The notes beneath the pieces were generated by a model. The model was not told the DNA's origin and did not search any database. It was given only the letters and a program-made list of their open reading frames with translations. 64,000 bases of DNA from Turritopsis dohrnii (taxonomy: Eukaryota > Cnidaria > Hydrozoa > Anthoathecata > Oceaniidae), in contig BQMF02000065.1 of assembly GCA_027922465.2 (NCBI GenBank), positions 1,178,001-1,242,000 on the forward strand. The letters are read 5' to 3'. This document shows positions 45,281 through 52,748 of the stretch, in pieces. The translations under genes and the position numbers were made by a program. Every line of letters starts with the position of its first letter. Positions within the stretch are counted from its first letter, which is position 1.

Positions 45281-46537
45281 TTAGTAGCCGACACTGTGGA
45301 AGCGCTCATTCATGAAGTTAACCTGTCCATCTTGTAGCACAAAGAGGTAACATTGGATGGCTCCCGCACCATCAGCTTTTTTGGTGATCTGCAGTGTGAC
45401 ACCATCTGAAGTGTTTTTGAGGCGCCTCCCCGCACCATGTAGAGTATTGTCAGCAACACTTCGAAAGTCGATAAAAAGACAGTAATTAGAATCAAAGAAT
45501 TTAGAAGGACTAATGGCTGGCAGCAGTTCATTGGAAGTGAAATACTTCCGTGCCGGGGCATACATTTCTTCTGGAAGTAAGCCCTGTGTATAGAGTTGAT
45601 TAGGCTCTCCTTCGATGGTAATGTCTACCTTGCTGATTTTCGGGTTGTAGTAATGGGTGTTATCCATAGCGTATGCTTTTCGTTTGTCTGGATCAAGAAA
45701 GAATAGAACAAGAGCCTTTAAACTCTCGCTGGGCACGTTTACCTGTATATTCCAGGCGGTATCTTTCTTGTCCAAAGGGATTATTCTATGTCGTAAAACA
45801 CGCGTGTAGGGTAGTCGTCTATTGGCAAGTTCATTGTAGACCTTTAGTTTGAAGTCAGAGTCTTCTACCTTGTCGAATTCTAGAGCAATGTTGGAGATAG
45901 TGTAGGTGCCGTCAGGATCTTTCTTCGAAGCACCTGATCCTGATCCTGCATCTCTGATGACCTTTCCATACTCTGCGAATTTAATTTTGAAGCTTAAGCG
46001 ATCGCGAAGCTGTACATAGGGGAGATGCTTGACGAGTTCAAAAAATTCCCATAGAGGAATGGAAAAACGGTTACCATGGACAGCTGCCAGGGAGGACTTA
46101 CTCGTTGAAGTACTCGTTGCACCCGGTGTGACTCTGAGCTTGTTCACATCACCCTCCGGATCTATTCCCTGTTGGATACGTTCCACTTGCATTTCCTCAG
46201 GTAGCCATCTGTCCTTGTAAATTTCCATCACATCCGCATTTTGAATGTCTTGGATGATGTTTCCTTCGTAACTGATAGTCAACTGTTCGATCAAAGCCTT
46301 TCCCAAGTTGTTGACGATGTAGCGTCCTGTATCGGTGGAGTTGAGTTTGATATCAAACGTAAGCTTGAGCGATTCTGGTAGAATGACATCATTAGCACCT
46401 AGATTCGGCAGCCTCACATCTAGATATAGAGTCTGGTCAATGGTACTTGGTGTATTCGAGATCTTGACATGCTGACGCGGTGCGTTGAAGGCAAAGCGAG
46501 TCATATATTCCTTATGAGGGTTTGCAATACCATACAT
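45281..46537 (-). CDS. Major capsid protein (double jelly-roll)
   Basis: 418 residues, matching the Polinton/adintovirus major capsid protein. The N-terminal jelly roll contains LYLDVRLPNLGANDVILPES and IPLWEFFELVKHLPYVQLRD (about residues 160-180). The second jelly roll covers roughly residues 235-415 (LPYTRVLRHRIIPLDKK, SLKALVLFFLDP and others). The protein would form the pseudo-hexameric capsomers of an icosahedral virion. The start lies at TATAATAAACATG in a bidirectional promoter shared with the rightward gene at 46554. No frameshift is seen. The ATPase follows immediately, a conserved pair. Confidence 0.9.
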   Translation of the reverse strand: MYGIANPHKEYMTRFAFNAPRQHVKISNTPSTIDQTLYLDVRLPNLGANDVILPESLKLTFDIKLNSTDTGRYIVNNLGKALIEQLTISYEGNIIQDIQNADVMEIYKDRWLPEEMQVERIQQGIDPEGDVNKLRVTPGATSTSTSKSSLAAVHGNRFSIPLWEFFELVKHLPYVQLRDRLSFKIKFAEYGKVIRDAGSGSGASKKDPDGTYTISNIALEFDKVEDSDFKLKVYNELANRRLPYTRVLRHRIIPLDKKDTAWNIQVNVPSESLKALVLFFLDPDKRKAYAMDNTHYYNPKISKVDITIEGEPNQLYTQGLLPEEMYAPARKYFTSNELLPAISPSKFFDSNYCLFIDFRSVADNTLHGAGRRLKNTSDGVTLQITKKADGAGAIQCYLFVLQDGQVNFMNERFHSVGY

Positions 46538-46556
46538 GTTTATTATAAGAGAAATG
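46536..46556. promoter_or_regulatory. Bidirectional promoter 1 (major capsid / membrane protein)
   Basis: Read on the minus strand this is CATTTCTCTTATAATAAA-C-ATG. The two start codons face away from each other, with only 15-16 bases between. Nearly the same sequence separates the divergent pair at 48888-48907. Confidence 0.7.
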
Positions 46557-47840
46557 GCCTTTAACTCATTTGAAACACCTTACGGTAACTTTGACGATGT
46601 AGAAGATACATCGTTTACATCTGACACTACACCGCTTATATCTGACACTACACCGCTTATATCTAATACAGCCGATTCTTCTGAAATACCAAGCAGATTA
46701 AGTGCACAGGAAAAAGAAATTAAAAGACAGACAATAGAAGATTTATACGACCATCTCGGTATAAAAGGAGATCCTAATTTAGCTTTGGATCGGTTTCGAG
46801 TAACTTCAACGAAAACACCAGGTGTTGTAAAAGTTGAATTTTATAAAAATGATAAATGGCACCAATTAACGAAAGAAAGGGGGGGATTTTACGTTAAAGA
46901 AAGTATTTTGAAAACCCTAGGTGGTGAGGCTGCTATAAAAACCCAGTTAGGTGTTGATAGTACACCAGATTGGATGCATAAGGGAAGACGTAAACTAGCG
47001 AAACAACTAGAAAATATTGAAATGGATAGCTTAGATAACAGTCAAGTCCTCGACAACATCTCAAATGCGAGGGAGGTATTGGGTGAAATGCTGGAGCAAG
47101 GCACCCAAAAAACATTAGAGGTAGAGGAGTTCTTAAGCGAGCATGGGATTGAATTTAATTTGCGTGAACTTAGAGGCTTAGACGATGCACTAAAACGAAT
47201 ACGTGGGGAGTTGGAGAACAACTTAGCAAAATTAGGCGAACTCGATAATCAAATAGCAAAAGAAGAACGAAAACTAGGTGAAACAAGCAATCCTGAAATA
47301 CAAGAAGAGATTAAGCGACGACTTTCCAATTTGAAAGCGGAGCGTGCAGATCGATTAGAGGTGCTCAGTGGTAACCGCAAGGAGTTGTCTAGCCAGTGGT
47401 CGCGCATCAAAGAGACGGTATTCAAAGTCCTCGACAAGGATAGAACACTAGGGGAGAAACTTCGCATCCTCTTTCGAGAGCAAGGCATCACAATCGTTTC
47501 AATCTTAACAGCGTTTTCGTTGGTAATATCAATGATAGCAACCTCTCTCACAGGTGGTGGTGGTGCTCCTCCAGGAAGTCCTCCTGCTGCTTCTGGACGA
47601 GCTGGTGTGCAGCAATGGGTGAAGAAGCAGCTCGAAGCACTAGGACGCCTTCTCGGAAAACTTGCAAGCAAACTTGGAGCTGCATTGCCGGGGATCATTG
47701 GAAGTGTTGTAAGCTGGCTCTTAAACTTTCTGAAGAAAGGTGTCATAGCTCTAGCAAGCAATGCATGGCTAGTCGTAGTTTTGGGGGTTGGTCTGATAGG
47801 CAACTGGCTATGGTTTGAAATACAAAAGAACCGCAATTAA
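46554..47840 (+). CDS. Large virion-type protein with coiled coil and hydrophobic, amphipathic C-terminus
   Basis: 428 residues from the ATG at 46554; an ATG 18 bases upstream lies inside the promoter and overlaps the capsid start, so I prefer the inner one. N-terminal repeats of a TTPLISDTTPLIS type are followed by a folded domain and a long Glu/Lys-rich coiled coil (about residues 160-290). A Gly/Pro/Ala hinge (GGGGAPPGSPPAASG) follows, then strongly amphipathic helices (QQWVKKQLEALGRLLGKLA, GAALPGIIGSVVSWLLNFLK) and a terminal hydrophobic helix. This resembles the PX-type proteins of Polintons and suggests a minor virion protein that acts on membranes during entry. The exact role is inferred. 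It overlaps the convergent gene by 33 bp. Confidence 0.7.
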   Translation: MAFNSFETPYGNFDDVEDTSFTSDTTPLISDTTPLISNTADSSEIPSRLSAQEKEIKRQTIEDLYDHLGIKGDPNLALDRFRVTSTKTPGVVKVEFYKNDKWHQLTKERGGFYVKESILKTLGGEAAIKTQLGVDSTPDWMHKGRRKLAKQLENIEMDSLDNSQVLDNISNAREVLGEMLEQGTQKTLEVEEFLSEHGIEFNLRELRGLDDALKRIRGELENNLAKLGELDNQIAKEERKLGETSNPEIQEEIKRRLSNLKAERADRLEVLSGNRKELSSQWSRIKETVFKVLDKDRTLGEKLRILFREQGITIVSILTAFSLVISMIATSLTGGGGAPPGSPPAASGRAGVQQWVKKQLEALGRLLGKLASKLGAALPGIIGSVVSWLLNFLKKGVIALASNAWLVVVLGVGLIGNWLWFEIQKNRN

Positions 47841-48890
47841 ACCGACACCTACCCACATGAGAGCTTGCTTTTCTTCTTCATGCTGCTTAGCCGCGGAAGA
47901 CGTTGGAACTTGCTTAACGGGAGATGTTTGAGCTCGCTTAACGGAAGATGTTGGAGGATCGGAGGAAGCCATTCTGCGACCCTGAAATGCTCCCAAAGAG
48001 TGTTGTTTAGGTGGTGGTGGTAGTTTACCGATGTGAGTCGCAACGGTAAGCTTTGTCGAAAAATCAGAGATGTTGTCGAGATTCCCAAGCTTTAAATCGC
48101 TGGGTATTAGGTATGTACCGAGGGCAACGCCAAAATCAGGTTCCGATCTAGCGTAACTTAAGGCTTTCTGGAACTTACCAATCTCTTCCGCTAAAGAGGT
48201 GTCTTTCCGGATCGCTTGCTCTACTGCGGTCATGAAGATCTTTTGAGCATCCAAGGCACGTCCAGTGTCACCCGCTATAACGGAACGTGCACTCGCCTGA
48301 CTTTCTAAAAGCATTCGTGCGTACATCCGCGTACTCTGCGACAAGCGTTGTATACCAGCTCTACTTAACCCAGCATCAACATCATTTTGAACGTAGAATT
48401 CCCAACTCTTGCCAATTCTCCGCATGCGAGCAGGGTATCGCCAGAAGAACTTGTCAGCTGGTATGTCAAACTCTGCAGAGAGCGTCTTGAACGCACTTGA
48501 ATTGTATTTGTTATCTCGCGGGTTGAAGCTTAGTTCACTTGGTAGAGGAATTTCAAGTTGCTTCAAGATCAGACGTATCTGAAAATAGACGTGAAAGCGG
48601 TAGATGCTCGCAATCATAGGGTTCTTATGGTGTAGATGTTGCGTTGATATGCCGCAACCAGTCGTAGCTAACCAGGTAGCAAAAGATAACTGTCCTGGGT
48701 ACATGTCGATATCGAGCCATCTATCATTTTCCATGGGTACAAACGGAAATGAGAAAATATCGCGAAACTTAGCGATGAAAAAGCTCCCTTGTTGATCCAC
48801 AACGATCCTTTGCTCCCACAGTTCCTTAGCAGCTAAGAGTGTACTGGGTTGCCCGAATTTTGGTATATACCGCACCTTGTCGTAGTTCAT
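47808..48890 (-). CDS. Putative minor virion protein with C-terminal membrane anchor
   Basis: 360 residues. The first about 250 residues are a well-ordered alpha/beta-looking domain (YIPKFGQPSTLL, FREDIFSFPF-like FRDIFSFPF, DRWLDIDMYPGQLSFATWL). They are followed by helices, then a Ser/Pro/Lys-rich linker with an internal repeat of SSVKRAQTSPVKQVPTSS type (about 305-335). The last 18 residues are a hydrophobic segment (LMWVGVGLIAVLLYF). I do not recognise the fold. Its place between the two capsid genes and its divergent promoter with the penton gene suggest a structural or assembly protein. Start codon usage is set by the shared promoter. Confidence 0.65.
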   Translation of the reverse strand: MNYDKVRYIPKFGQPSTLLAAKELWEQRIVVDQQGSFFIAKFRDIFSFPFVPMENDRWLDIDMYPGQLSFATWLATTGCGISTQHLHHKNPMIASIYRFHVYFQIRLILKQLEIPLPSELSFNPRDNKYNSSAFKTLSAEFDIPADKFFWRYPARMRRIGKSWEFYVQNDVDAGLSRAGIQRLSQSTRMYARMLLESQASARSVIAGDTGRALDAQKIFMTAVEQAIRKDTSLAEEIGKFQKALSYARSEPDFGVALGTYLIPSDLKLGNLDNISDFSTKLTVATHIGKLPPPPKQHSLGAFQGRRMASSDPPTSSVKRAQTSPVKQVPTSSAAKQHEEEKQALMWVGVGLIAVLLYFKP

Positions 48891-48907
48891 TTCTCTTATA
48901 ATAAATG
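48888..48907. promoter_or_regulatory. Bidirectional promoter 2 (penton / minor virion protein)
   Basis: The sequence is CATTTCTCTTATAATAAATG, in which the first three and last three bases are the two divergent start codons. It is almost identical to promoter 1. In both, a capsid gene lies on the TATAATAAA side and a membrane-anchored protein lies on the TTTCTCT side. Confidence 0.7.
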
Positions 48908-49570
48908 TATGTAAATGTCACCCATCTTGGAGAAACCAAGTTACCAACAGAGTTAAAAGAAGGCACGGAGATTGCGATAAAAGAAGCAGTGTTATACGTG
49001 GGGTGGCTCAACCTAGTTCAACACGCTAGATTTACCATTGATCAAGTATCAAAAAAAGACCCCGTCGATTCAAGGTTCCCCCTGCATATAGACTTTCCAC
49101 CTGGATTATATACGTCAAAGAGTATTCGTTCAAGAATAAATGCAAGATCACTTGGATGCGCAAATCTCGATCCAAGAGAGGATGGTAAGCTTCACTTATC
49201 AGTACAAAAAGGGTATTACGTCTCAATAAGTGAAAACTTAGGGGAACTTTTAGGATTAGATAAGAAGTATACTCAAGGTGAATATAGATCGGTGCCAAAC
49301 TTCTGTACGTTCAAGTCTATACGGCTGTACTGTGAGGAATTCGAAAACAGCTATATTCTGTTAAACGGTGCAATTACGAAAATCGTACACATTTTTAGAC
49401 TTCAGAAGCCAGAATACGAGTATGGCGACATCATGTCGTATCACTATGAACGTCCTATGTTCACCAACAAATTGAGGTCCTCAACGCGAACGTTGAATTT
49501 TTACGTCACCGACGATCAAGGCAGGAAAGTTGATTTACAAGCTATCAATATGCTCGTCGTCTTCAAATAA
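48905..49570 (+). CDS. Probable penton (minor capsid) protein
   Basis: 221 residues with an even beta-strand pattern and no membrane segment. The C-terminal block TLNFYVTDDQGRKVDLQ followed by AINMLVVFK fits the last strands of the single jelly-roll penton protein of Polintons and adintoviruses (strand, D-G turn, strand, hydrophobic VVFK end). The size matches the family (about 220-280). The gene has its start in the duplicated bidirectional promoter, like the major capsid gene, and is followed after 4 bp by a membrane protein gene. Identity is by pattern and position, not by a diagnostic motif. Confidence 0.6.
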   Translation: MYVNVTHLGETKLPTELKEGTEIAIKEAVLYVGWLNLVQHARFTIDQVSKKDPVDSRFPLHIDFPPGLYTSKSIRSRINARSLGCANLDPREDGKLHLSVQKGYYVSISENLGELLGLDKKYTQGEYRSVPNFCTFKSIRLYCEEFENSYILLNGAITKIVHIFRLQKPEYEYGDIMSYHYERPMFTNKLRSSTRTLNFYVTDDQGRKVDLQAINMLVVFK

Positions 49571-49574
49571 ACAG

Positions 49575-50228
49575 ATGGCAATGTACGACGTGACTACGGA
49601 GAAGCTATATCCTGTTTTACCAGACCCAGAGAATGGATACGCAAAAAACTATAGAATTCAAGCGGTGAAGGAGACGGAAGCATACCTATCTCGGGAATTA
49701 GAAAGTCGAACATCTTTAGAGCGCAAATTTTCACACTACTCAGCAGTTGCGAAATATGCATGTTACTTTCTGATCGCGGTGAATGTTGTACTCTCTGGTG
49801 GTGAGATTGCATGCTTGGTATCAGAAATGGATACTTCGATGAGCATCGGGCTGTGTGTGACAGCTCTCGTGGTGGGTCTAATAATGAGCGGTATTCAAAA
49901 ATGTGCCTCTATTTTCGATGTAAAAAGACAGAAAAACCATGATATCGCATTCGCTGCGCAGACCGTTCTAGACAGTCTGCGTGTGCTAATATCAAAAGTC
50001 TACGAAGACGGTACCATCGATCATCCTGAGTTTACTCGAATTATGGAGGAGAAACAGCTTTACGAACATCAGAAGCAAGAGCTGCGAAAACGATCAAGGA
50101 AGGTGATCAAACAGCTTTACGAACATCAGAAGCAAGAGCTTTTGGAACGTGGAAGGAAAGAAGGTCGCGAAGAAATCGCAAAAAAGCTCGTGAGCAGTTC
50201 AGATACCCCGAGTGCACCTGCTATGTGA
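49575..50228 (+). CDS. Two-TM membrane protein with duplicated basic coiled-coil tail
   Basis: 217 residues from the ATG right after the penton stop (TAAACAGATG). Two hydrophobic helices (about residues 57-78 and 86-107: FLIAVNVVLSGGEIACLV and SIGLCVTALVVGLIMSG) follow a helical N-terminus. The C-terminal tail contains a tandem duplication of about 18 residues (KQLYEHQKQEL...R occurs twice) and then a Glu/Arg-rich helix. The layout is reminiscent of SLATT-like two-TM proteins, but I cannot assign it. Co-transcription with the penton gene is likely. Confidence 0.6.
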   Translation: MAMYDVTTEKLYPVLPDPENGYAKNYRIQAVKETEAYLSRELESRTSLERKFSHYSAVAKYACYFLIAVNVVLSGGEIACLVSEMDTSMSIGLCVTALVVGLIMSGIQKCASIFDVKRQKNHDIAFAAQTVLDSLRVLISKVYEDGTIDHPEFTRIMEEKQLYEHQKQELRKRSRKVIKQLYEHQKQELLERGRKEGREEIAKKLVSSSDTPSAPAM

Positions 50229-50289
50229 TGTATGAGGCACCCCCTCCTTATGTTTTATAGCTTGGTAAAGCTACAAAACGACATTTGTA

Positions 50290-50520
50290 TTATCCATCCC
50301 TCCACTTGCTATGGCAGTTGTTACACTCATTGAACACTGACGTTCCCTCGTCACATGACCTGACTTGTTTTGGTATTGAAAGAATGTTCCTGCTCCCACA
50401 GCGATGGCAAGTATACAATGTTTGTTCTGGAGCAGTCGCTCTAGGCTTTGACATTTCGTTGAATATTTTAAGGAGTCTATCCTTGGCAGAGTCAAATATT
50501 GGATTTGAAAAGTCTTCCAT
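50290..50520 (-). CDS. TFIIS-type zinc-ribbon protein
   Basis: 76 residues. The C-terminal half holds CHRCGSRN, then SIPKQVRSCDEGTSVF and a CNNCHSKW ending. This is the arrangement of the transcription factor IIS zinc ribbon: two CxxC pairs separated by a loop with RS-DE-TSVF, in which the acidic Asp-Glu pair enters the RNA polymerase active site to stimulate cleavage of stalled transcripts. The N-terminal 40 residues are helical. The start is set by TAAATAAATG. TFIIS-like genes are known in large DNA viruses; in a Polinton this suggests control of transcription elongation of the element's genes by host or viral polymerase. Confidence 0.75.
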   Translation of the reverse strand: MEDFSNPIFDSAKDRLLKIFNEMSKPRATAPEQTLYTCHRCGSRNILSIPKQVRSCDEGTSVFNECNNCHSKWRDG

Positions 50521-50601
50521 TTATTTACTCGACCTCCCAAGGGGGTCCAACCGTTGGACACCCTTTTCAAGTTCTGCTCTAGTGAGTTGTTCACACTTCA
50601 T
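50521..50601 (-). CDS. Tiny ORF upstream of the TFIIS-like gene (26 aa)
   Basis: The ORF ends in TAA placed directly before the TFIIS-like ATG (AAATAAATG), the same stop/start fusion as in other gene pairs here. The product begins MKCEQLTRAELEKGVQRLD. It may be a small regulator, an upstream ORF, or the remains of a longer gene. Confidence 0.3.
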   Translation of the reverse strand: MKCEQLTRAELEKGVQRLDPLGRSSK

Positions 50602-50616
50602 AGTAGCTACAAAACG

Positions 50617-50705
50617 TTACATGTCGATATCGAACATACCCTCGAACAATTCCCGCGTATCAACATCGGGCAGAGTAAAGTGGTTTTGGTGCCATGCATT
50701 TGAAA
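50617..50705 (-). pseudogene. C-terminal remnant of a displaced minus-strand gene
   Basis: A minus-strand open frame without its own ATG reads ...WHQNHFTLPDVDTRELFEGM and stops at 50617. It looks like a real protein end. Upstream it is cut by the innexin gene on the opposite strand. I infer that a former minus-strand gene was truncated when the innexin cargo arrived. Chance cannot be excluded. Confidence 0.3.
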
Positions 50706-50714
50706 AGAGATAAA

Positions 50715-51773
50715 ATGAATATTATAGATCCGCTCAAGCAAGTCCTCGCTATAGATTTTACTAAGAAGAGAAATGATTCAGTTACATCCAGATTTAACAG
50801 GCTGCTGGGTTCAAAGATAATCATGTTGACAACTCTCATAACGGCATGGTGTTGGTACAAAGATGGCATGAATTGCAATATGTTAGGTTGGGATGTAGGG
50901 AACAAATTCATACAAAATGCTTGCTGGATGAAGGGTCTATATATATATGAGGAGCTCACAAAATATGAACTATCTCACGAGTACGGAATTCCTGATACTC
51001 TCGATATGACTGGAATTCTCCAGCAGCGAGATGGCAGTCATGTGCTATGTAAGTCGCGAGGATCATGTGTGCCCATGAAAAAGACTATTATCACATCTTA
51101 CCAATGGATTCCATTCTTCATTCTAGCATGTTCAATGGCATTACAGTTGCCATATATGCTGTTCAAGTGGAACTTTGAGCGATTGGAAAAATTTAAGAGC
51201 TGTGTAGAATCTTCCTCTGCAGCAGCGATTTATAATGTGTACTTTTGTGATACTGTGACTTGTACGAAGAATGTGTACATTTTTTGCCAATTTATAGTGG
51301 AAATTTTGTACATCATCATGAACCTGTCGATTCTCCAGGCATGCAGACAACTCATAGGAGTGCCAGATATAACGAAGAAAGGTAATAATGTACTCTTTCC
51401 TACTATGGGTATGTGCACGATTGAGGCAAATAAGGGTAGTCTCACGGTTATATACACCAATACACTAACTTTATCATGTGAGATATCTTCACATGTCATA
51501 TATGGCTACTGCTTCATTATAGTGTGGTTGGTTGCAGTGTTAGGAACTATAGTTTCTTGCATTGGTGTACTAATAACACTAGGGCGAATGTACCAAAACT
51601 ACCATCGTTCCAATAGGAAAGGCTTCACTATGTATCAATTGGAACTTTATGAGGCTGTTCGAGAAAAAGATATCCAAAAATTTTATGAAATCAACCAGAT
51701 GATGACAAATTTCCCTGATGAACAACTTCCAACTTGCACACGTATGGACGTCAAGTGGGAGACATTTACTTGA
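50715..51773 (+). CDS. Innexin (gap-junction/hemichannel protein) carried by the Polinton
   Basis: 352 residues with four TM helices in the innexin pattern: TM1 at about 30-47, TM2 around 135-155, TM3 at about 190-215 and TM4 at about 270-295. Loop 1 has a cysteine pair in MNCNMLGWDVG and NACWMKG. TM2 begins with the innexin-type TSYQWIPFFIL followed by LPYMLFKW. Loop 2 has the second pair in FPTMGMCTIE and LTLSCEIS. Innexins form hexa- or octameric channels between cells or to the outside. The gene has no intron and lies well inside the element. It starts at GATAAAATG like its neighbours; an ATG 21 bases upstream lacks the motif. It ends 8 bp inside the convergent SAP gene. It is presumably host-derived, like the vinnexins of polydnaviruses. 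Confidence 0.85.
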   Translation: MNIIDPLKQVLAIDFTKKRNDSVTSRFNRLLGSKIIMLTTLITAWCWYKDGMNCNMLGWDVGNKFIQNACWMKGLYIYEELTKYELSHEYGIPDTLDMTGILQQRDGSHVLCKSRGSCVPMKKTIITSYQWIPFFILACSMALQLPYMLFKWNFERLEKFKSCVESSSAAAIYNVYFCDTVTCTKNVYIFCQFIVEILYIIMNLSILQACRQLIGVPDITKKGNNVLFPTMGMCTIEANKGSLTVIYTNTLTLSCEISSHVIYGYCFIIVWLVAVLGTIVSCIGVLITLGRMYQNYHRSNRKGFTMYQLELYEAVREKDIQKFYEINQMMTNFPDEQLPTCTRMDVKWETFT

Positions 51774-52080
51774 AGTAATGCCTGGTACAGTCAACCTCAT
51801 AGCCTACGATCTCTCCGGTTTCAACATCAGTCTCCTCACCTGCTGGAGATGTATAAATTTGTCTTTTGACAAACGCTTTTTTCGAGAGATTACAAAAAAG
51901 TCTATTCAGTGCACATTCGTGACACTCGGGGAACTCTGTCTGCACTCCTATAGAGCGCTGGTTCCGCTTGTACCTTATTCCACCACTCAAGAGTTCATTA
52001 AGTTCATTTTTGTTCATCATAGAATAGCCTCGAAGACCTTCTTCTTTCGCTTTCAGCCTTAGTTGTTTCAGTGTTGCCAT
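51766..52080 (-). CDS. SAP-domain protein
   Basis: 104 residues from MATLKQLRLKAKEEGLRGYS. The first 35 residues form a SAP motif (two helices with a G-Y turn and NKNELNELL), which binds AT-rich DNA. Then follow a Cys-containing block (CHECALNRLFC) and a mixed C-terminus. SAP motifs are common in Polinton small proteins, and another lies at the N-terminus of the polymerase gene. An upstream in-frame ATG at 52122 would add 14 residues and overlap the preceding gene's end; the start is therefore uncertain. Confidence 0.6.
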   Translation of the reverse strand: MATLKQLRLKAKEEGLRGYSMMNKNELNELLSGGIRYKRNQRSIGVQTEFPECHECALNRLFCNLSKKAFVKRQIYTSPAGEETDVETGEIVGYEVDCTRHYFK

Positions 52081-52114
52081 TTTCTTCAAAGTTACAACAT
52101 TAACTTTGAAGTCT

Positions 52115-52702
52115 CTACTCATCGTCATCACTGAGAAGGCTCTCACGCATATCTGTTTCATGGTACTTGCACTCTTTCAAATGGACTTGGAGGTAGTGGT
52201 TGTGATGGGTCTGTGTGTACACGCTTCCGATCTTCAACACACCAGTGGCCTTGCAGGATTTGTTGAACGGCGGTGAATCATCATTAAACTTTGTTTTGAT
52301 GTTACCATCCCAGGAGATGAGCTTTGGGTTGATCCAGCCTGCAGTACTTATCACAGTACCTGTCAAGGTATTGAAGATAAGCTCTTGCACACGATCAGCA
52401 ATCGCGTTGTAGGCATCACACCAAGCTTTATCATCGGACACGTTGAATCCCATCTTCCAGGCGGATGTCTCGTTATACCTTGATACACCTGAAGAGTGAC
52501 ACTTCCGTGGGGTCTTGATTAAGAGAGGAACGATTTTAGTCGGTTCCTTCTCATACCCGATGTAGTACCTCAGGTCGTTCTTGTTTGCTACGATAGGTTC
52601 TGCTATAGTGATCTTTGACATGTCGATAGTGTAAATGTCGGTAAGTTCTGCACTAGAGTTAAAGTCATTCCGTGAAACTTCGATTTGTCCAAAACGCAAC
52701 AT
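52115..52702 (-). CDS. Putative nucleic-acid-binding protein, family unknown
   Basis: 195 residues from the ATG after TATAATAAAG (MLRFGQIEVSR). A longer frame starts 27 bases upstream but lacks the motif. The beta-rich text (PLLIKTPRKCHSSGVSRYN, SAWKMGFNVSDDKAW, then KATGVLKIGSVYTQTHHNHY) looks like an OB-fold single-strand DNA-binding protein of viral type, a role this replicon would need. That is a guess by pattern. The C-terminal tail is acidic (LLSDDDE), a common feature of SSB-type proteins. Confidence 0.5.
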   Translation of the reverse strand: MLRFGQIEVSRNDFNSSAELTDIYTIDMSKITIAEPIVANKNDLRYYIGYEKEPTKIVPLLIKTPRKCHSSGVSRYNETSAWKMGFNVSDDKAWCDAYNAIADRVQELIFNTLTGTVISTAGWINPKLISWDGNIKTKFNDDSPPFNKSCKATGVLKIGSVYTQTHHNHYLQVHLKECKYHETDMRESLLSDDDE

Positions 52703-52748
52703 CTTTATTATATGCAACAAAAACTCCAACTTTGAAATATTTATGAGA

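Noticed and set aside
47249..47836. 195-codon minus-strand ORF opposite the Polinton membrane protein
   Set aside because: It is a shadow of the + strand gene, whose coiled-coil and hydrophobic text and start motif are far more protein-like.
50271..50594. 107-codon minus-strand ORF overlapping the TFIIS-like gene
   Set aside because: It is in a different frame from the zinc ribbon, lacks the start motif, and its text is not protein-like.
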